This document shows positions 16,215 through 25,748 of a stretch of 64,000 nucleotides of DNA, piece by piece. Source of the DNA: Brevibacterium sp. HMSC07C04 (GTDB taxonomy: Bacteria; Actinomycetota; Actinomycetes; Actinomycetales; Brevibacteriaceae). The stretch covers positions 78,038 through 142,037 of the forward strand of contig NZ_KV823244.1 of assembly GCF_001815905.1 (NCBI RefSeq). Reading direction: 5' to 3'. The translations under genes were made by a program, and so were the position numbers. The notes under the pieces were generated by a model, which was not told where the DNA came from, made no database searches, and saw only the letters and a list, made by a program, of their open reading frames with translations. Within the stretch, counting starts at the first letter, position 1, and every line of letters starts with the position of its first letter.

Positions 16215-16754
16215 TCAGACCTTGTCCGGGATGGTGGAATACACCGCCAGATCGCGGACCTCGCCGCGAAGGATCTCTCCATTGCGGCGCATGCCCTCAA
16301 ACCTGAAGCCGGCTTTCTCTGCAACCCTCCGGGATGCGGCGTTGTCGGGGTGGACGCATATTTCAACCCGCTGTGCACCGCGCGCAAAGGCAAAATCGGT
16401 CACAAGTCGCACTGCTGCCGTCATGAATCCCTGCCCGCGTGCCCACGGGGCGGTCATATATCCCAAAGACACATAATGAGCGCCGTGGGCACGCAAATTG
16501 ACCTGCCCTAAAAAGCGATCAGAGTGCTCTGTTCCCGGGGCCGTTATGACCCACGATGGTTCCGGTGGGTTCGTGCACCAGTCAAGCGCCATGTCGCGGG
16601 TGTATTGATGTGGCACCTGCGTCCATTCGACAACCGCAGGGTCCTGGCAGGCTGCGAAAAGATTGTCCGCATCACCCTGCCGGAATCCGCGGAGAACCAC
16701 GCCGCCGCCGGACAGTTTTCCAGAGCCGAGAAAACGACTTGCGCCAGGTGCCAT
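16215..16754 (-). CDS. GNAT-family N-acetyltransferase (RimJ/RimL type)
   Basis: The 179-residue protein shows the GNAT acetyl-CoA site as YMTAPWARGQGFMTAAVRLV (R/QxxGxG/A-like ARGQGF) and the C-terminal RVEICVHPDNAASRRVAEKA block with GFRFEGMRR, typical of RimJ/RimL-like enzymes that acetylate amino termini or small molecules. The target is unknown. ATG 16754 overlaps the stop of the upstream DUF3097 gene by one nucleotide (TGATG), so they form an operon. Confidence 0.85.
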   Translation of the reverse strand: MAPGASRFLGSGKLSGGGVVLRGFRQGDADNLFAACQDPAVVEWTQVPHQYTRDMALDWCTNPPEPSWVITAPGTEHSDRFLGQVNLRAHGAHYVSLGYMTAPWARGQGFMTAAVRLVTDFAFARGAQRVEICVHPDNAASRRVAEKAGFRFEGMRRNGEILRGEVRDLAVYSTIPDKV

Positions 16755-17602
16755 CAGTGCCTGCCGACTGTCACAAAGTCAATGAGCTCTTCCACCCGGC
16801 CCGACAGCGTCCAGTCGACATCCCCAATGGATTTCACTGAGCCGAGAATCCGCTGCCACGCTCGGGCGGAGTCACGGTGGTCTTCGTGCGGCCAGCCGAT
16901 TCTGCGCAGAACCCCGAGCTTCCAATCTTCTCCGCGCGGCACCTGCGGCCATTCGGCAATCCCAACCACAGACGGCTTCACGGCCTGCCAAATGTCGACG
17001 TACGGGTGGCCAGTGACCCTCACGTGCTCCGCCCACGGCTGGCTGGCAACCTCGCTGACAATCCGCGTTTCCTTCGTGCCTTCGATCAGGTGATCAGCAA
17101 GAACCCCCACCCGGTGCTGTGCATCCGGCTGGAACTCGACCAGCGCCTCCATGAGGTCATCGAGACCTCCCAGAGGTTCGACGACAACACCTTCGATCCG
17201 CAGGTCGTCACCCCAGATCTTCTCGACCAGCTCCGCATCGTGCTTTCCCTCAACCCAAATCCGGCTGCCCCTGGCAACCCGGGCTTTGGTCTGCACGGCT
17301 CTGCTTCCCGAGGCGGTGCGGCCGGGCTGCTTCTGCATTGCCGGGCGGGGGCGCACGAGTTCGACCGGTTTGCCTTCAAGCAGATAGCCGAAGCCCAAGG
17401 GGAAGGCCTGTGTGCGGCCGCGACGATCCTCCAGGTGGACGAGAAAACCGCCGTTGGTCTTCTCCAGCTTCACCACGGCGCCGACATAGCCGGTCTGAAC
17501 CTCTTCCACAACCATTCCGCGCTTGATTTCAACCCGCTGGGTCTTGGGTCGTTGGTGGGTACGGCCAGAGGAGAGGACATCGCGTCCATAGCGATCAGAC
17601 AT
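16754..17602 (-). CDS. DUF3097-family protein
   Basis: The 282-residue protein starts MSDRYGRDVL at ATG 17602 and contains RGMVVEEVQTGYVGAVVKLE, an IWVEGKHDAELVEKIWGDDL segment (Toprim-like EGxxDxEL pattern) and RVTGHPYVDIWQAVKPSVVG, features of the actinobacterial DUF3097 family. This family normally lies near hemW and hrcA; hrcA is divergent here, and the gene on the other side is a GNAT enzyme instead. Function is unknown; the Toprim-like glutamate and aspartate suggest nucleic-acid or nucleotide chemistry, by inference only. Confidence 0.8.
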   Translation of the reverse strand: MSDRYGRDVLSSGRTHQRPKTQRVEIKRGMVVEEVQTGYVGAVVKLEKTNGGFLVHLEDRRGRTQAFPLGFGYLLEGKPVELVRPRPAMQKQPGRTASGSRAVQTKARVARGSRIWVEGKHDAELVEKIWGDDLRIEGVVVEPLGGLDDLMEALVEFQPDAQHRVGVLADHLIEGTKETRIVSEVASQPWAEHVRVTGHPYVDIWQAVKPSVVGIAEWPQVPRGEDWKLGVLRRIGWPHEDHRDSARAWQRILGSVKSIGDVDWTLSGRVEELIDFVTVGRH

Positions 17603-17738
17603 GAGAACCACGATAGCCCTGCGCCGGTGTCGCACAGAACATAGCGCGCCGTGGTGTTGCTCGCAGTGTACTGCTCGCAGAACCGGTGCTGAACCAGTCC
17701 CAAAGGCAACCGACGCCAGCCCCAGAAGCAGCAGGCGT

Positions 17739-17793
17739 TTGTATAGACGTGCCCGCATCATTAGAATTGGCACTCTAAGAGTGAGAGTGCCAA
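17739..17793 (+). promoter_or_regulatory. hrcA promoter and CIRCE operator
   Basis: TTGTAT (17739-17744), 17 nt, TAGAAT (17762-17767) form the promoter. TTGGCACTC (17767-17775), a 9-nt spacer and GAGTGCCAA (17785-17793) form a perfect CIRCE inverted repeat overlapping the transcription start. CIRCE is the binding site of HrcA, which is encoded next, so hrcA-dnaJ is autorepressed and released on heat stress. Confidence 0.9.
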
Positions 17794-17849
17794 AAGCGAG
17801 CGCCCGATGTGCCCCGTGCAGGGCAGGGCGCGGATGGGAGCGATTCGGG

Positions 17850-18854
17850 ATGAACGACGAGCGGCGCAGCAGAGTTCTGCGGGCGATCGTCGAAGACTAT
17901 GTGGCCACCAATGAGCCCGTCGGCTCCAAAGCCCTGGTCGAACGCCACAAGCTCGGCGTTTCCTCGGCAACCATCCGCAACGACATGGCCGCCCTCGAAC
18001 AAGAAGGCCTCATTGCGCAGCCGCACACCTCAGCCGGCCGTATCCCCACCGATGCGGGATACCGGGCATTCGTCGACCGCATTGACGATGTCAAACCCTT
18101 GTCCAGCGCAGAGAAACGGGCAATCTCCCAGATTCTCTCAAGCACGCAGAGCATTGACGACACTCTCGCCCAGACCGTCCGCCTGCTGTCGCGGCTGACG
18201 CACCAAGTAGCCCTCATCCAGTATCCGGTGCGCACCCAGACCACCATTCGGCGCGTGGAACTCGTTCAGCTGAGCCCAGAGCGCATCCTCGTCATCCTCA
18301 TCACCGACACCGGCGAAGTCGAACAGCGGATAGTCGAAGCACTCGACCCGATTGACGAAGACGATGTCCGCGGTATGCGCCGAGCCTTCAATGAGGCGTT
18401 GGAAGACACGCGGCTGGATGCCCTCGAAGACACCCTCAGTGCACTCGCAGTGCCCGTATCACTGGCCCAGACGGCAACCGCAATCGCCGAACGTCTGGTT
18501 GAACTGGCCCGCAGCAAACGTCAGGACCGGCTCATCATGGCCGGGGCTGCAAACCTGGCTCGCGCCGGCAGTGAGTTCGGCACCCACATGGGTCCGCTGC
18601 TTGAGGCAATAGAAGAACAGGTTGTGCTTCTGAAACTGCTGGCAGATATGCAGGCCGACGGCATTGCCGTGCAGATCGGCAGCGAAAACCGCTTTGAGGC
18701 GCTGGCAGGGGCGTCGCTCATCGCAACCGGCTACGGAACAGAAGACACAACGGCCTCACTGGCAGTGCTCGGTCCCACCCGCATGGACTATCCCACCACC
18801 ATGGCAGCCGTCAGAGCCGTGGCGAAATACGTATCGACCATTCTGTCGGACTGA
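17850..18854 (+). CDS. hrcA: Heat-inducible transcription repressor HrcA
   Basis: The 334-residue repressor begins MNDERRSRVLRAIVEDYVAT with the winged helix-turn-helix (LGVSSATIRNDMAALEQEGL), followed by SAGRIPTDAGYRAFVD, a strong HrcA signature, and a GAF-like C-terminal domain. It binds CIRCE and represses chaperone genes; its activity depends on GroEL in studied bacteria. ATG 17850 gives the family N-terminus. The CIRCE element 57 bp upstream and dnaJ 87 bp downstream complete a standard stress operon. Confidence 0.96.
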   Translation: MNDERRSRVLRAIVEDYVATNEPVGSKALVERHKLGVSSATIRNDMAALEQEGLIAQPHTSAGRIPTDAGYRAFVDRIDDVKPLSSAEKRAISQILSSTQSIDDTLAQTVRLLSRLTHQVALIQYPVRTQTTIRRVELVQLSPERILVILITDTGEVEQRIVEALDPIDEDDVRGMRRAFNEALEDTRLDALEDTLSALAVPVSLAQTATAIAERLVELARSKRQDRLIMAGAANLARAGSEFGTHMGPLLEAIEEQVVLLKLLADMQADGIAVQIGSENRFEALAGASLIATGYGTEDTTASLAVLGPTRMDYPTTMAAVRAVAKYVSTILSD

Positions 18855-18941
18855 CCGGCTGACTGACCTGACCAATGACTTAATGACAGCACCCCCGAAT
18901 CCCCGACCTTGTGCAGACGCATCTGAACGAAAGAAGAAGCA

Positions 18942-20054
18942 GTGAGCGATCACTACGAAACACTGGGCGTTGAACGAGACGCTTCCGCTGAAGACATCAA
19001 AAAGGCATACCGGAAGCTCGCCCGGAAGCACCACCCGGACGTCAACCCCGGCCACGAAGACGAATTCAAAAAAGTCTCCGTCGCCTACGAAACACTGTCC
19101 GATCCGGACAAGCGACGCCAGTACGACATGGGTGGATCCACCGCTGGCGCTGGCGCTGGCGGCTTCGGCGGTTTCTCCGACCTTTTCGACACCTTCTTCG
19201 GCGGGGGAGGACCACGCCGTTCAGGCCCGCCGAATCAGCGTGTGCGCCCCGGTCGCGACGCCCTCGTGGAACTCACGATCGACCTCGAAACCGCTGTCTT
19301 CGGCGGAAAAGAAGACATCCGCGTGCAGACGGCAGTCACGTGTGAAACCTGCCACGGCGGCGGTGCGCGCGAAGGCACCAAACCCGAAACCTGCGGGCTG
19401 TGCCACGGTGCGGGCACCATTTCGACCGTTCAGCGGACCATCCTGGGTGACATGCGCACCCAACAGGTGTGCAGCAACTGCTCTGGCTACGGCGATGTCA
19501 TCAAAGATCCGTGCAACAGCTGCGGTGGCGAAGGCCGCGTGCGCGAAGAGAAGACTCTGTCAGTCAAAATTCCGGCAGGCGTGCACGACGGCACCCGCAT
19601 CCTGCTGTCCGGCCACGGAGAAGTCGGCCCCGGCGGCGGTCCCGCCGGTGACCTCCACATCGAAGTCACCGTCCGCGAACACGATGTGTTCACTCGCGAC
19701 GGCGACAATCTGCGCGCCGAACTGTCCGTGCCCATGACCACAGCGGCACTCGGCAGCACCGTGACACTCGAAACCTTTGACGGTCCGCGCGAACTGACCA
19801 TCGAACCGGGAACACAGACCGGCACGGTCGAAACCCTGGCAGGGCTCGGTGCGGGCCGCCTGCGCCGAGAAACCCGCGGCGACCTGCTGGTGACGGTCGT
19901 CGTGCAGACGCCCACCAAGCTCACCGGCGAACAGAAGAAGCTCCTCCAGCAGCTCTCAGAAATGCGCGGCGAAGACACCGTTGAGCACGGCCTGGAGACG
20001 AAGTCCAAGAGCGCCTTCAGCCGCTTCCGCGAAAGGTTCGCCCACAAGTCGTGA
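18942..20054 (+). CDS. dnaJ: Chaperone protein DnaJ (type I, Hsp40)
   Basis: The 370-residue cochaperone has the J domain (residues 1-62, HPD at 31-33), a Gly/Phe-rich linker (about 64-95), four zinc-finger CxxC repeats (C134/137, C151/154, C177/180, C191/194) and the C-terminal substrate domains. It stimulates DnaK ATPase and binds unfolded protein. Start is GTG 18942. Being behind hrcA rather than dnaK, it corresponds to the second actinobacterial DnaJ (often called DnaJ2). rsmE overlaps its stop. Confidence 0.96.
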   Translation: MSDHYETLGVERDASAEDIKKAYRKLARKHHPDVNPGHEDEFKKVSVAYETLSDPDKRRQYDMGGSTAGAGAGGFGGFSDLFDTFFGGGGPRRSGPPNQRVRPGRDALVELTIDLETAVFGGKEDIRVQTAVTCETCHGGGAREGTKPETCGLCHGAGTISTVQRTILGDMRTQQVCSNCSGYGDVIKDPCNSCGGEGRVREEKTLSVKIPAGVHDGTRILLSGHGEVGPGGGPAGDLHIEVTVREHDVFTRDGDNLRAELSVPMTTAALGSTVTLETFDGPRELTIEPGTQTGTVETLAGLGAGRLRRETRGDLLVTVVVQTPTKLTGEQKKLLQQLSEMRGEDTVEHGLETKSKSAFSRFRERFAHKS

Positions 20055-20824
20055 CGCTTCCGGTCTTCTACACTGACGCCCCGCTGTCAGAGGTTCGCCC
20101 CGGGCAGCGCGTGCCGATTACGGGACAGGCGCTGCACCACGCCGTGACCGTACGCCGGATGAAGGCCGGGGAAGCGCTCGAACTCACCGACGGGGCCGGT
20201 CTGCGGGTTCGCGGAGTTCTTGAATCGGCTTCTAAAGAAGCCGCCGTTCTCGCCGCCGACGAGGTGGAGCACGAGCAGCCGCCCACACCGCGGCTGGGTC
20301 TGATCCAGGCTTTGGCTAAGGGCGACCGCGATCTGGCGGCAGTTGAAACCGCGGTGGAAGTCGGCGTCGACGTCGTCGTGCCGTGGCAAGCACAGCGCTC
20401 AATCGTCCAGTGGAAAGGTGCGAAAGCGGCCAAAGCACACGACAAGTGGGCCAATCTCATCCAGGCCGCCTCACTCCAGTCCCGCCGCGTGAACTTTCCG
20501 AAACTCGAGCAGCTGAGCTCCACCTCGTTCGCGGCCCAGAAGGCCCGCGAAGGCGCTCTCGTCATCGTCTTGCACGAAGCCGGAACCCGGCCCTTTGTGC
20601 AGACCCTGCGCAGTGAACTCAGCAGGCGAACAGTCGAAGAGATCTACGTGGTCGTGGGCCCCGAAGGCGGCATAGCCGATGCTGAACGCCAGCAGATGGA
20701 AGAAGCCGGAGCCCTCACCGCGGTGCTCGGTCCCACGGTTCTGCGGGCCTCTTCGGCCGGGCCGATCGCACTGGCCCTGACCCAACAGGAACTGGGCCGT
20801 TGGGGACCGGCGGACAACGGCTAG
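20051..20824 (+). CDS. rsmE: 16S rRNA (uracil-1498-N3)-methyltransferase RsmE
   Basis: This 257-residue SPOUT-class methyltransferase modifies U1498 of 16S rRNA using S-adenosylmethionine. The N-terminal PUA-like part has [20 protein letters not shown]. The SPOUT knot shows [13 protein letters not shown] and [18 protein letters not shown], both signatures of RsmE. GTG 20051 overlaps the dnaJ stop by 4 nt. The position behind dnaJ is conserved in actinobacteria. Confidence 0.94.
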   Translation: MTLPVFYTDAPLSEVRPGQRVPITGQALHHAVTVRRMKAGEALELTDGAGLRVRGVLESASKEAAVLAADEVEHEQPPTPRLGLIQALAKGDRDLAAVETAVEVGVDVVVPWQAQRSIVQWKGAKAAKAHDKWANLIQAASLQSRRVNFPKLEQLSSTSFAAQKAREGALVIVLHEAGTRPFVQTLRSELSRRTVEEIYVVVGPEGGIADAERQQMEEAGALTAVLGPTVLRASSAGPIALALTQQELGRWGPADNG

Positions 20825-20858
20825 GCTGGTAGAAGACAACTGAGGAAAGGAAGCTCTC

Positions 20859-21809
20859 CTGGACACTGACCAGAGCACCGCACTGTCCGTTCCCGAATCC
20901 GTTAACCTCATCGCACTGTACGGGCCGCAGGACCAGAACCTGCGGACAGTCGAAAAGCTGTTCCCGGACGTGAAGATCCACGTTCGCCAGCGCACCATTC
21001 AGCTGACCGGCGATCCCACGAGCGTGGCACGCGTGACCGAAGTGTTCGGCCACATGCGCAAAATCATCGCCAGCGGAGGCCGCCTGGACCCAGAAGCCGT
21101 GTCCCGCGTGGCGGGAATGCTCGACGACGGACAGGACTCGGCAAAGGTCATGACCGACAACATTCTCTCGACTCGCGGCAAGACCGTGCGGCCCAAAACG
21201 TACGGCCAACATGAATACGTCACGTCGATCCGCGAAAACACCATCACCTTCGGAATCGGCCCGGCCGGCACCGGCAAAACCTACTTGGCGATAGCCATGG
21301 CCGTGCGCGCCCTGCAGAATCAGGAAGTCTCCCGCATCATCCTCGCCCGCCCGGCGGTCGAAGCCGGTGAGAAGCTTGGATTTCTGCCCGGCACCCTTGA
21401 TGAGAAGATCGACCCGTACGTACGGCCCCTGTACGATGCGCTGCACGACATGATCGAGGCCGAGCGCATCTCCTCGCTGCTGGACCAGGGCATCATCGAA
21501 GTGGCCCCACTGGCATACATGCGCGGCCGAACGCTCAACGACGCGTTCATCATCCTCGACGAAGCTCAGAACACCACGCCTGAACAGATGAAGATGTTCC
21601 TCACCCGCTTGGGCTTCAATTCCCGCATGGTCGTCACCGGTGACACCAGCCAGATCGACCTGCCCGGCGGGACGAACTCCGGACTCAACGTGGTCCAGTC
21701 CATTCTGGGCAATGTCGAGGACATCAGATTCCACCGTTTGACCGCCAAGGACGTCGTCCGCCACTCACTCGTGACGAAAATCGTCCAGGCGTATGAAGAA
21801 TGGGCGTAG
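20859..21809 (+). CDS. phoH: PhoH-family ATPase (probable CTG start)
   Basis: From the start used here the protein has 316 residues. The N-terminal part (PESVNLIALYGPQDQNLRT, FPDVKIHVRQ) matches the usual PhoH start region, then comes Walker A GIGPAGTGKT (about 132-141) and Walker B FIILDEAQNTT. In-frame TGA at 20841-20843 limits the 5' end, and no ATG, GTG or TTG lies between it and GTG 20970, which would delete the conserved first 37 residues. CTG 20859, with AAAGGA at 20847-20852 six nucleotides upstream, is the best start. PhoH proteins are ATPases tied to RNA metabolism; this gene sits next to ybeY as usual. Confidence 0.85.
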   Translation: MDTDQSTALSVPESVNLIALYGPQDQNLRTVEKLFPDVKIHVRQRTIQLTGDPTSVARVTEVFGHMRKIIASGGRLDPEAVSRVAGMLDDGQDSAKVMTDNILSTRGKTVRPKTYGQHEYVTSIRENTITFGIGPAGTGKTYLAIAMAVRALQNQEVSRIILARPAVEAGEKLGFLPGTLDEKIDPYVRPLYDALHDMIEAERISSLLDQGIIEVAPLAYMRGRTLNDAFIILDEAQNTTPEQMKMFLTRLGFNSRMVVTGDTSQIDLPGGTNSGLNVVQSILGNVEDIRFHRLTAKDVVRHSLVTKIVQAYEEWA

Positions 21810-21822
21810 AGCAGCACCGGCA

Positions 21823-22299
21823 ATGAGCATTGAAATCCACAACGAAACACCTGCGGCCATCGACCTTGAGGCGGTGCGCGGCATAGCGGCCCTCACTCTT
21901 GAACAGCTGCAGATCCACCCGGACGTCGAACTGTCCATCCAGTTCATCGACACTGAGCAGATGAGCCAGCTGCACGTTCAGTGGATGAATCTCGAAGGTC
22001 CCACCGACGTCATGTCCTTCCCAATGGACGAACTGCAGCCGGGCGCTCAGTCCGGCATGCTCGGCGATATCGTCATCTGCCCCGATGTTGCCCAGAGTCA
22101 AGCTGAGGCCAACGGCCACAGCCAAGCTGACGAAATCCAGCTGCTCACCGTCCACGGGGTGCTGCACCTGGCCGGCTACGACCACGAAACCCCCGAAGAA
22201 AAACAGGACATGTTCGGCAAACAGGCCGATGTCCTCCGCGCCTGGTTCGCTCGAACCGAACCGGGCCGAACCCATCTGCCGATCCCTACGGAGTCATAA
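21823..22299 (+). CDS. ybeY: Endoribonuclease YbeY (16S rRNA maturation)
   Basis: The 158-residue protein carries the zinc-binding signature HGVLHLAGYDH near residue 113, which defines the YbeY/UPF0054 endoribonucleases needed for 16S rRNA 3'-end maturation and ribosome quality control. ATG 21823 (MSIEIHNE) is the family-like start; an upstream ATG at 21793 lies inside phoH and would add residues not seen in the family. The next gene begins directly at its stop. Confidence 0.94.
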   Translation: MSIEIHNETPAAIDLEAVRGIAALTLEQLQIHPDVELSIQFIDTEQMSQLHVQWMNLEGPTDVMSFPMDELQPGAQSGMLGDIVICPDVAQSQAEANGHSQADEIQLLTVHGVLHLAGYDHETPEEKQDMFGKQADVLRAWFARTEPGRTHLPIPTES

Positions 22300-23559
22300 G
22301 TGGACATAGCCGTGGACTTTATGCTGGCGCTGCTGAGCCTGACGCTTGCGGCGGTGCTCGCCGCGGCTGACGCCGCGTTCTCCACCGTCAGCCACCACCA
22401 GGTTGAGGAAGCCGCTGAAGACGGCAAGCGCACAGCCCCGCAGGCCCAGCGGATCCTGAACGACCTGCCCACGCACATCAACGTGCTGACCTTTGTGCGG
22501 CAGCTGTTCGAAACCGCCGCCGTCGTATTCACCCTGCTGGGCTTTACCGGCTTCATCGACAGCCTGCCGACAGCGCTGATCGTGACAGCCCTGACATCGG
22601 CCGTTGCCGTGTTCGTGATCGCAGGCGTGTCGCCCAGGACAATCGGGCGGCGCAAAAACCTGACGGTGGTGCTCGCCTCCGCGCCGCTGGTGTCCGGCCT
22701 GCGCCAAGCGCTCGGCCCGGTGGCCCGCGTTCTTGTGTGGCTGGGCAATATGCTCACACCGGCGAAAGTGTTCCGCGACGGTCCGTTTGTGACCGAAGAA
22801 CAGCTGCGCGACCTCGTGGACCGTGCCAGTGCCGGAAACATCATCGAAGACGATGAACGAGACATGATCGAAAGCGTCTTCAACCTGGGCGACACCCGGG
22901 CGTACAAGGTCATGGTGCCCCGGCCCGATCTTGTGTACCTGCGGTCCGAGAGCACGCTCGAACACGCCATGACCGTGTTCTTGCGCTCGGGCTTTTCGCG
23001 CATCCCCGTTGTGGGCAAGGACCTCGATGACGTCCGCGGCATCGTCTTCCTCAAAGACGTCGCCCGCCGCCTGCACACCCACCCGGACGATCGCGACCAG
23101 CTGGCTCTCGACATCGCCCGCCCCGTGACCTTTGTGCCCGATACGAAGACCGTGGATTCGCTTCTGCGCTTTATGCAGCTCGAAGCCACGCACATGGTCG
23201 TCATCGTCGACGAATACGGCGGCACCGCCGGGCTGGTCACCATTGAGGACATCGTCGAAGAGATCGTCGGCGAAATCGCCGATGAGTACGACAGGGACGA
23301 AGACGAAATCGTTCCGCTTGACGGTGGGGCTGTGCGCGTTGCCACGCGCACAGACATCGAAGATGTTGCAGAGTACTTTGACGTGCGGATCGAAGATGAG
23401 GACGTCACCACCGTCGGCGGTCTCCTCGCCAGCGAACTCGGCGAAGTTCCCATCGCCGGCTCCGAAGCCGTCATCAGCGGGCTGCGGCTGGTAGCCGAGC
23501 CCGGCCAGGGTCGCCGCCACCGCATCAGTCACGTCATCATCACCCGGGAGGAAGAATGA
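22300..23559 (+). CDS. CNNM/CorC-HlyC family membrane protein with CBS pair
   Basis: The 419-residue protein begins at GTG 22300 directly after ybeY. It has an N-terminal DUF21/CNNM membrane domain with about four hydrophobic segments, two CBS domains (including YKVMVPRPDLVYLR and HMVVIVDEYGGTAGLVTIED) and a C-terminal CorC_HlyC domain. Family members transport or regulate magnesium or cobalt; older names call them haemolysins. Its place between ybeY and era is conserved in many actinobacteria. Specific ion unknown. Confidence 0.9.
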   Translation: MDIAVDFMLALLSLTLAAVLAAADAAFSTVSHHQVEEAAEDGKRTAPQAQRILNDLPTHINVLTFVRQLFETAAVVFTLLGFTGFIDSLPTALIVTALTSAVAVFVIAGVSPRTIGRRKNLTVVLASAPLVSGLRQALGPVARVLVWLGNMLTPAKVFRDGPFVTEEQLRDLVDRASAGNIIEDDERDMIESVFNLGDTRAYKVMVPRPDLVYLRSESTLEHAMTVFLRSGFSRIPVVGKDLDDVRGIVFLKDVARRLHTHPDDRDQLALDIARPVTFVPDTKTVDSLLRFMQLEATHMVVIVDEYGGTAGLVTIEDIVEEIVGEIADEYDRDEDEIVPLDGGAVRVATRTDIEDVAEYFDVRIEDEDVTTVGGLLASELGEVPIAGSEAVISGLRLVAEPGQGRRHRISHVIITREEE

Positions 23560-24491
23560 GTCTGTTCCGCGAAGTTCCTGATGACTTCCGCGCAGGTTTC
23601 GCCTGCTTTGTCGGCCGCCCCAACGCGGGAAAGTCGACCCTGACGAATGCTCTGGTCGGCACGAAGATTGCCATCACATCGTCAAAGCCGCAGACTACGC
23701 GTCACACCATCCGCGGGATCGTCCACCGGGACAACCACCAGCTGGTACTCGTTGACACTCCCGGCCTGCACCGTCCGCGCACTCTGCTGGGCTCGCGCCT
23801 GAACGACCTGGTGGCCGACACGCTGCGCAGCGTCGACGTCATCGCCCTGTGCATCCCAGCAGACGAAAAGATCGGTCCCGGGGATCGCTATATTGCCGAA
23901 CAGCTGGCAGATTCCAGGGGCTCAACACCTGTTGTCTGCATAGTCACAAAAGCCGACAAGGTCGACCGCGCCGGGCTTGTGGAGGCACTGACCGCAGCTG
24001 GTGACCTCATGGACTTCGCCGACATCGTTCCGGTCTCCGCCATCGATGACTTCCAGGTCAACACGGTCGACGAGGTGCTCGCCAAGCACCTGCCGCTGAG
24101 CCCTCCGCTGTACCCTGACGGGGACATCACGGACGAACCCGAGCGGGTGCTCATTGCCGAGTTCGTCCGCGAAGCCGCGCTCGAGGACATTCGCGACGAA
24201 CTGCCGCACTCCCTGACAGTGCAGGTTGAGGAGATCCGACCCCGTGAAGACAGGCCGGAAGACCGCCCCCTCATGGAGGTCTACGTCAACATGTACGTGG
24301 AGCGGCAGAGTCAGAAGGCCATCATCATCGGCCGAGGCGGATCCCGCCTCAAAGAGGTCGGTCGCCGAGCTCGGCAGCACATCGAGGGCATTCTCGGAAC
24401 GCCGGTCTATCTAGACCTGCACGTGAAGGTCGCCAAAGACTGGCAGCGGGACCCGCGGGCACTTGGGCGCTTGGGCTTCGATTTCGAATAG
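23556..24491 (+). CDS. era: GTPase Era
   Basis: The 311-residue GTPase has G1 GRPNAGKST, a threonine-rich switch I (SSKPQTTRH), G3 VDTPGLH, G4 TKAD and a C-terminal KH RNA-binding domain with IIIGRGGSRLKEVGRRARQ. Era binds the 3' end of 16S rRNA and assists 30S assembly, functionally linked to YbeY two genes upstream. ATG 23556 overlaps the preceding stop by 4 nt, so the genes from phoH to era are probably one transcript. Confidence 0.97.
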   Translation: MSLFREVPDDFRAGFACFVGRPNAGKSTLTNALVGTKIAITSSKPQTTRHTIRGIVHRDNHQLVLVDTPGLHRPRTLLGSRLNDLVADTLRSVDVIALCIPADEKIGPGDRYIAEQLADSRGSTPVVCIVTKADKVDRAGLVEALTAAGDLMDFADIVPVSAIDDFQVNTVDEVLAKHLPLSPPLYPDGDITDEPERVLIAEFVREAALEDIRDELPHSLTVQVEEIRPREDRPEDRPLMEVYVNMYVERQSQKAIIIGRGGSRLKEVGRRARQHIEGILGTPVYLDLHVKVAKDWQRDPRALGRLGFDFE

Positions 24492-24564
24492 GGGGAGTGC
24501 CACTGCAAGAGGGCGCACGGGCTGACGTCCGCGGTGTTTGCCGCACCGGGCTACACTTGCCCGC

Positions 24565-25611
24565 GTGACTCAAGCCGTTCATCTCACCGACCGTGATCCC
24601 CGCGTCAACCGCGACGAACTCCTCGGCGACTTCGTTCCACCTCCACAGTTTGAAGGTGTGTCCTTCGACAGCTACCGGCCGGACCCGGCACAGCCGTCTC
24701 AATCTCAGGCGCGTGACAGCCTGCAGGCCTTTGCGAACACGGGCCGAGGCGGGGGAGGGCTGTTCAAAAAGCTCTTCGGCAAGGGCGGAAAGCCAGCCGA
24801 GAAGGGCATCTACCTGGACGGCGGATACGGGGTGGGCAAAACGCACCTGCTGGCGTCAGCGTGGCACGCGTCGGACAAGCCCGCAGCATTCGGCACTTTT
24901 GTTGAGTACACCAACCTCATCGGCGCTCTGGGCTTTCCGACGGCAAAGGCCGAGCTGGAGAAGATGAAGCTCGTCTGCATTGACGAGTTCGAACTCGATG
25001 ATCCCGGCGACACCGTCATGATGTCGCGCCTGATGCGCGAACTGACCGACGCCGGCACGAAGATCGTCGCAACGTCCAACACCCTGCCCGGCGCGTTGGG
25101 GCAGGGGCGTTTCGCGGCACAGGACTTCCTGCGCGAAATCCAGGCGCTGTCGAATCAGTTCAACGTGCTGCGCATTGACGGAGAGGACTACCGTCACCGC
25201 GAGATCACCCAACCGCCAGCGCCCTTGAGCGAAGATGAACTCAAAACTGCTGAAGATCGTCTGCTGCGCAGTGGTCGGACGCTTGCAGCAGATGACTTCG
25301 CCGGCCTCGTTGAGCATCTGCAGCGAATCCACCCGTCGAAGTACCGCAGGCTCATTGACGGTGTTCAGTTCGCGGCGTGGAGGCAGGTCGAACCGATCGG
25401 CAACGAAGGTGTCGCACTGCGCTTTGTGGCGCTGGTGGACCGACTCTACGACGCAGACATCGGGATCGTGAACTCCGGCATTCGCCTGGACCAGATCTTC
25501 TCCGAGGAAATGCTGGGCGGAGGCTACCGAAAGAAGTACATGCGCTGTCTTTCGCGCATGACGGCACTGTCGTCGAAGTCGGCTCAGGGGGCTGATCAGG
25601 TCGGCAGCTGA
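24565..25611 (+). CDS. zapE: Cell division protein ZapE (AFG1-like ATPase)
   Basis: The 348-residue AAA ATPase shows Walker A DGGYGVGKTHLL (about 85-97) and Walker B LVCIDEFELDD, with DTVMMSRLMREL after it, the pattern of the AFG1/ZapE family, which acts on the FtsZ ring in E. coli and on mitochondrial proteins in eukaryotes. GTG 24565 has no ribosome-binding site, but a -10-like TACACT (24552-24557) ends 7 nt before it, suggesting a leaderless message. A hairpin follows the stop. Confidence 0.9.
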   Translation: MTQAVHLTDRDPRVNRDELLGDFVPPPQFEGVSFDSYRPDPAQPSQSQARDSLQAFANTGRGGGGLFKKLFGKGGKPAEKGIYLDGGYGVGKTHLLASAWHASDKPAAFGTFVEYTNLIGALGFPTAKAELEKMKLVCIDEFELDDPGDTVMMSRLMRELTDAGTKIVATSNTLPGALGQGRFAAQDFLREIQALSNQFNVLRIDGEDYRHREITQPPAPLSEDELKTAEDRLLRSGRTLAADDFAGLVEHLQRIHPSKYRRLIDGVQFAAWRQVEPIGNEGVALRFVALVDRLYDADIGIVNSGIRLDQIFSEEMLGGGYRKKYMRCLSRMTALSSKSAQGADQVGS

Positions 25612-25637
25612 CCGACTTTCCGCGTTCGTGCAGGGCG

Positions 25638-25673
25638 ATCGGCGCGTGGTGACGAGCGTCACTGTGCGCCGAT
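25638..25673 (+). terminator. Hairpin between zapE and the tRNA cluster
   Basis: Sixteen consecutive pairs (three G-U) form between 25638-25653 and 25658-25673 around a 4-nt loop. The sequence TTTGGCTTT follows, so the T-tract is imperfect. It lies 26 nt after the zapE stop and is its probable terminator. Confidence 0.6.
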
Positions 25674-25702
25674 TTGGCTTTGGGGCAAAGGGTGTGTAAA
25701 GT
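25674..25702 (+). promoter_or_regulatory. Promoter of the tRNA cluster
   Basis: TTGGCT (25674-25679), 17 nt, then TAAAGT (25697-25702) lie 46 bp before tRNA-Gly. The -35 box begins directly after the zapE hairpin. Confidence 0.55.
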
Positions 25703-25748
25703 TTAGTTCTGTTGCACGGCGCGAAGGAAAACTTCACAAGTGCACTGC

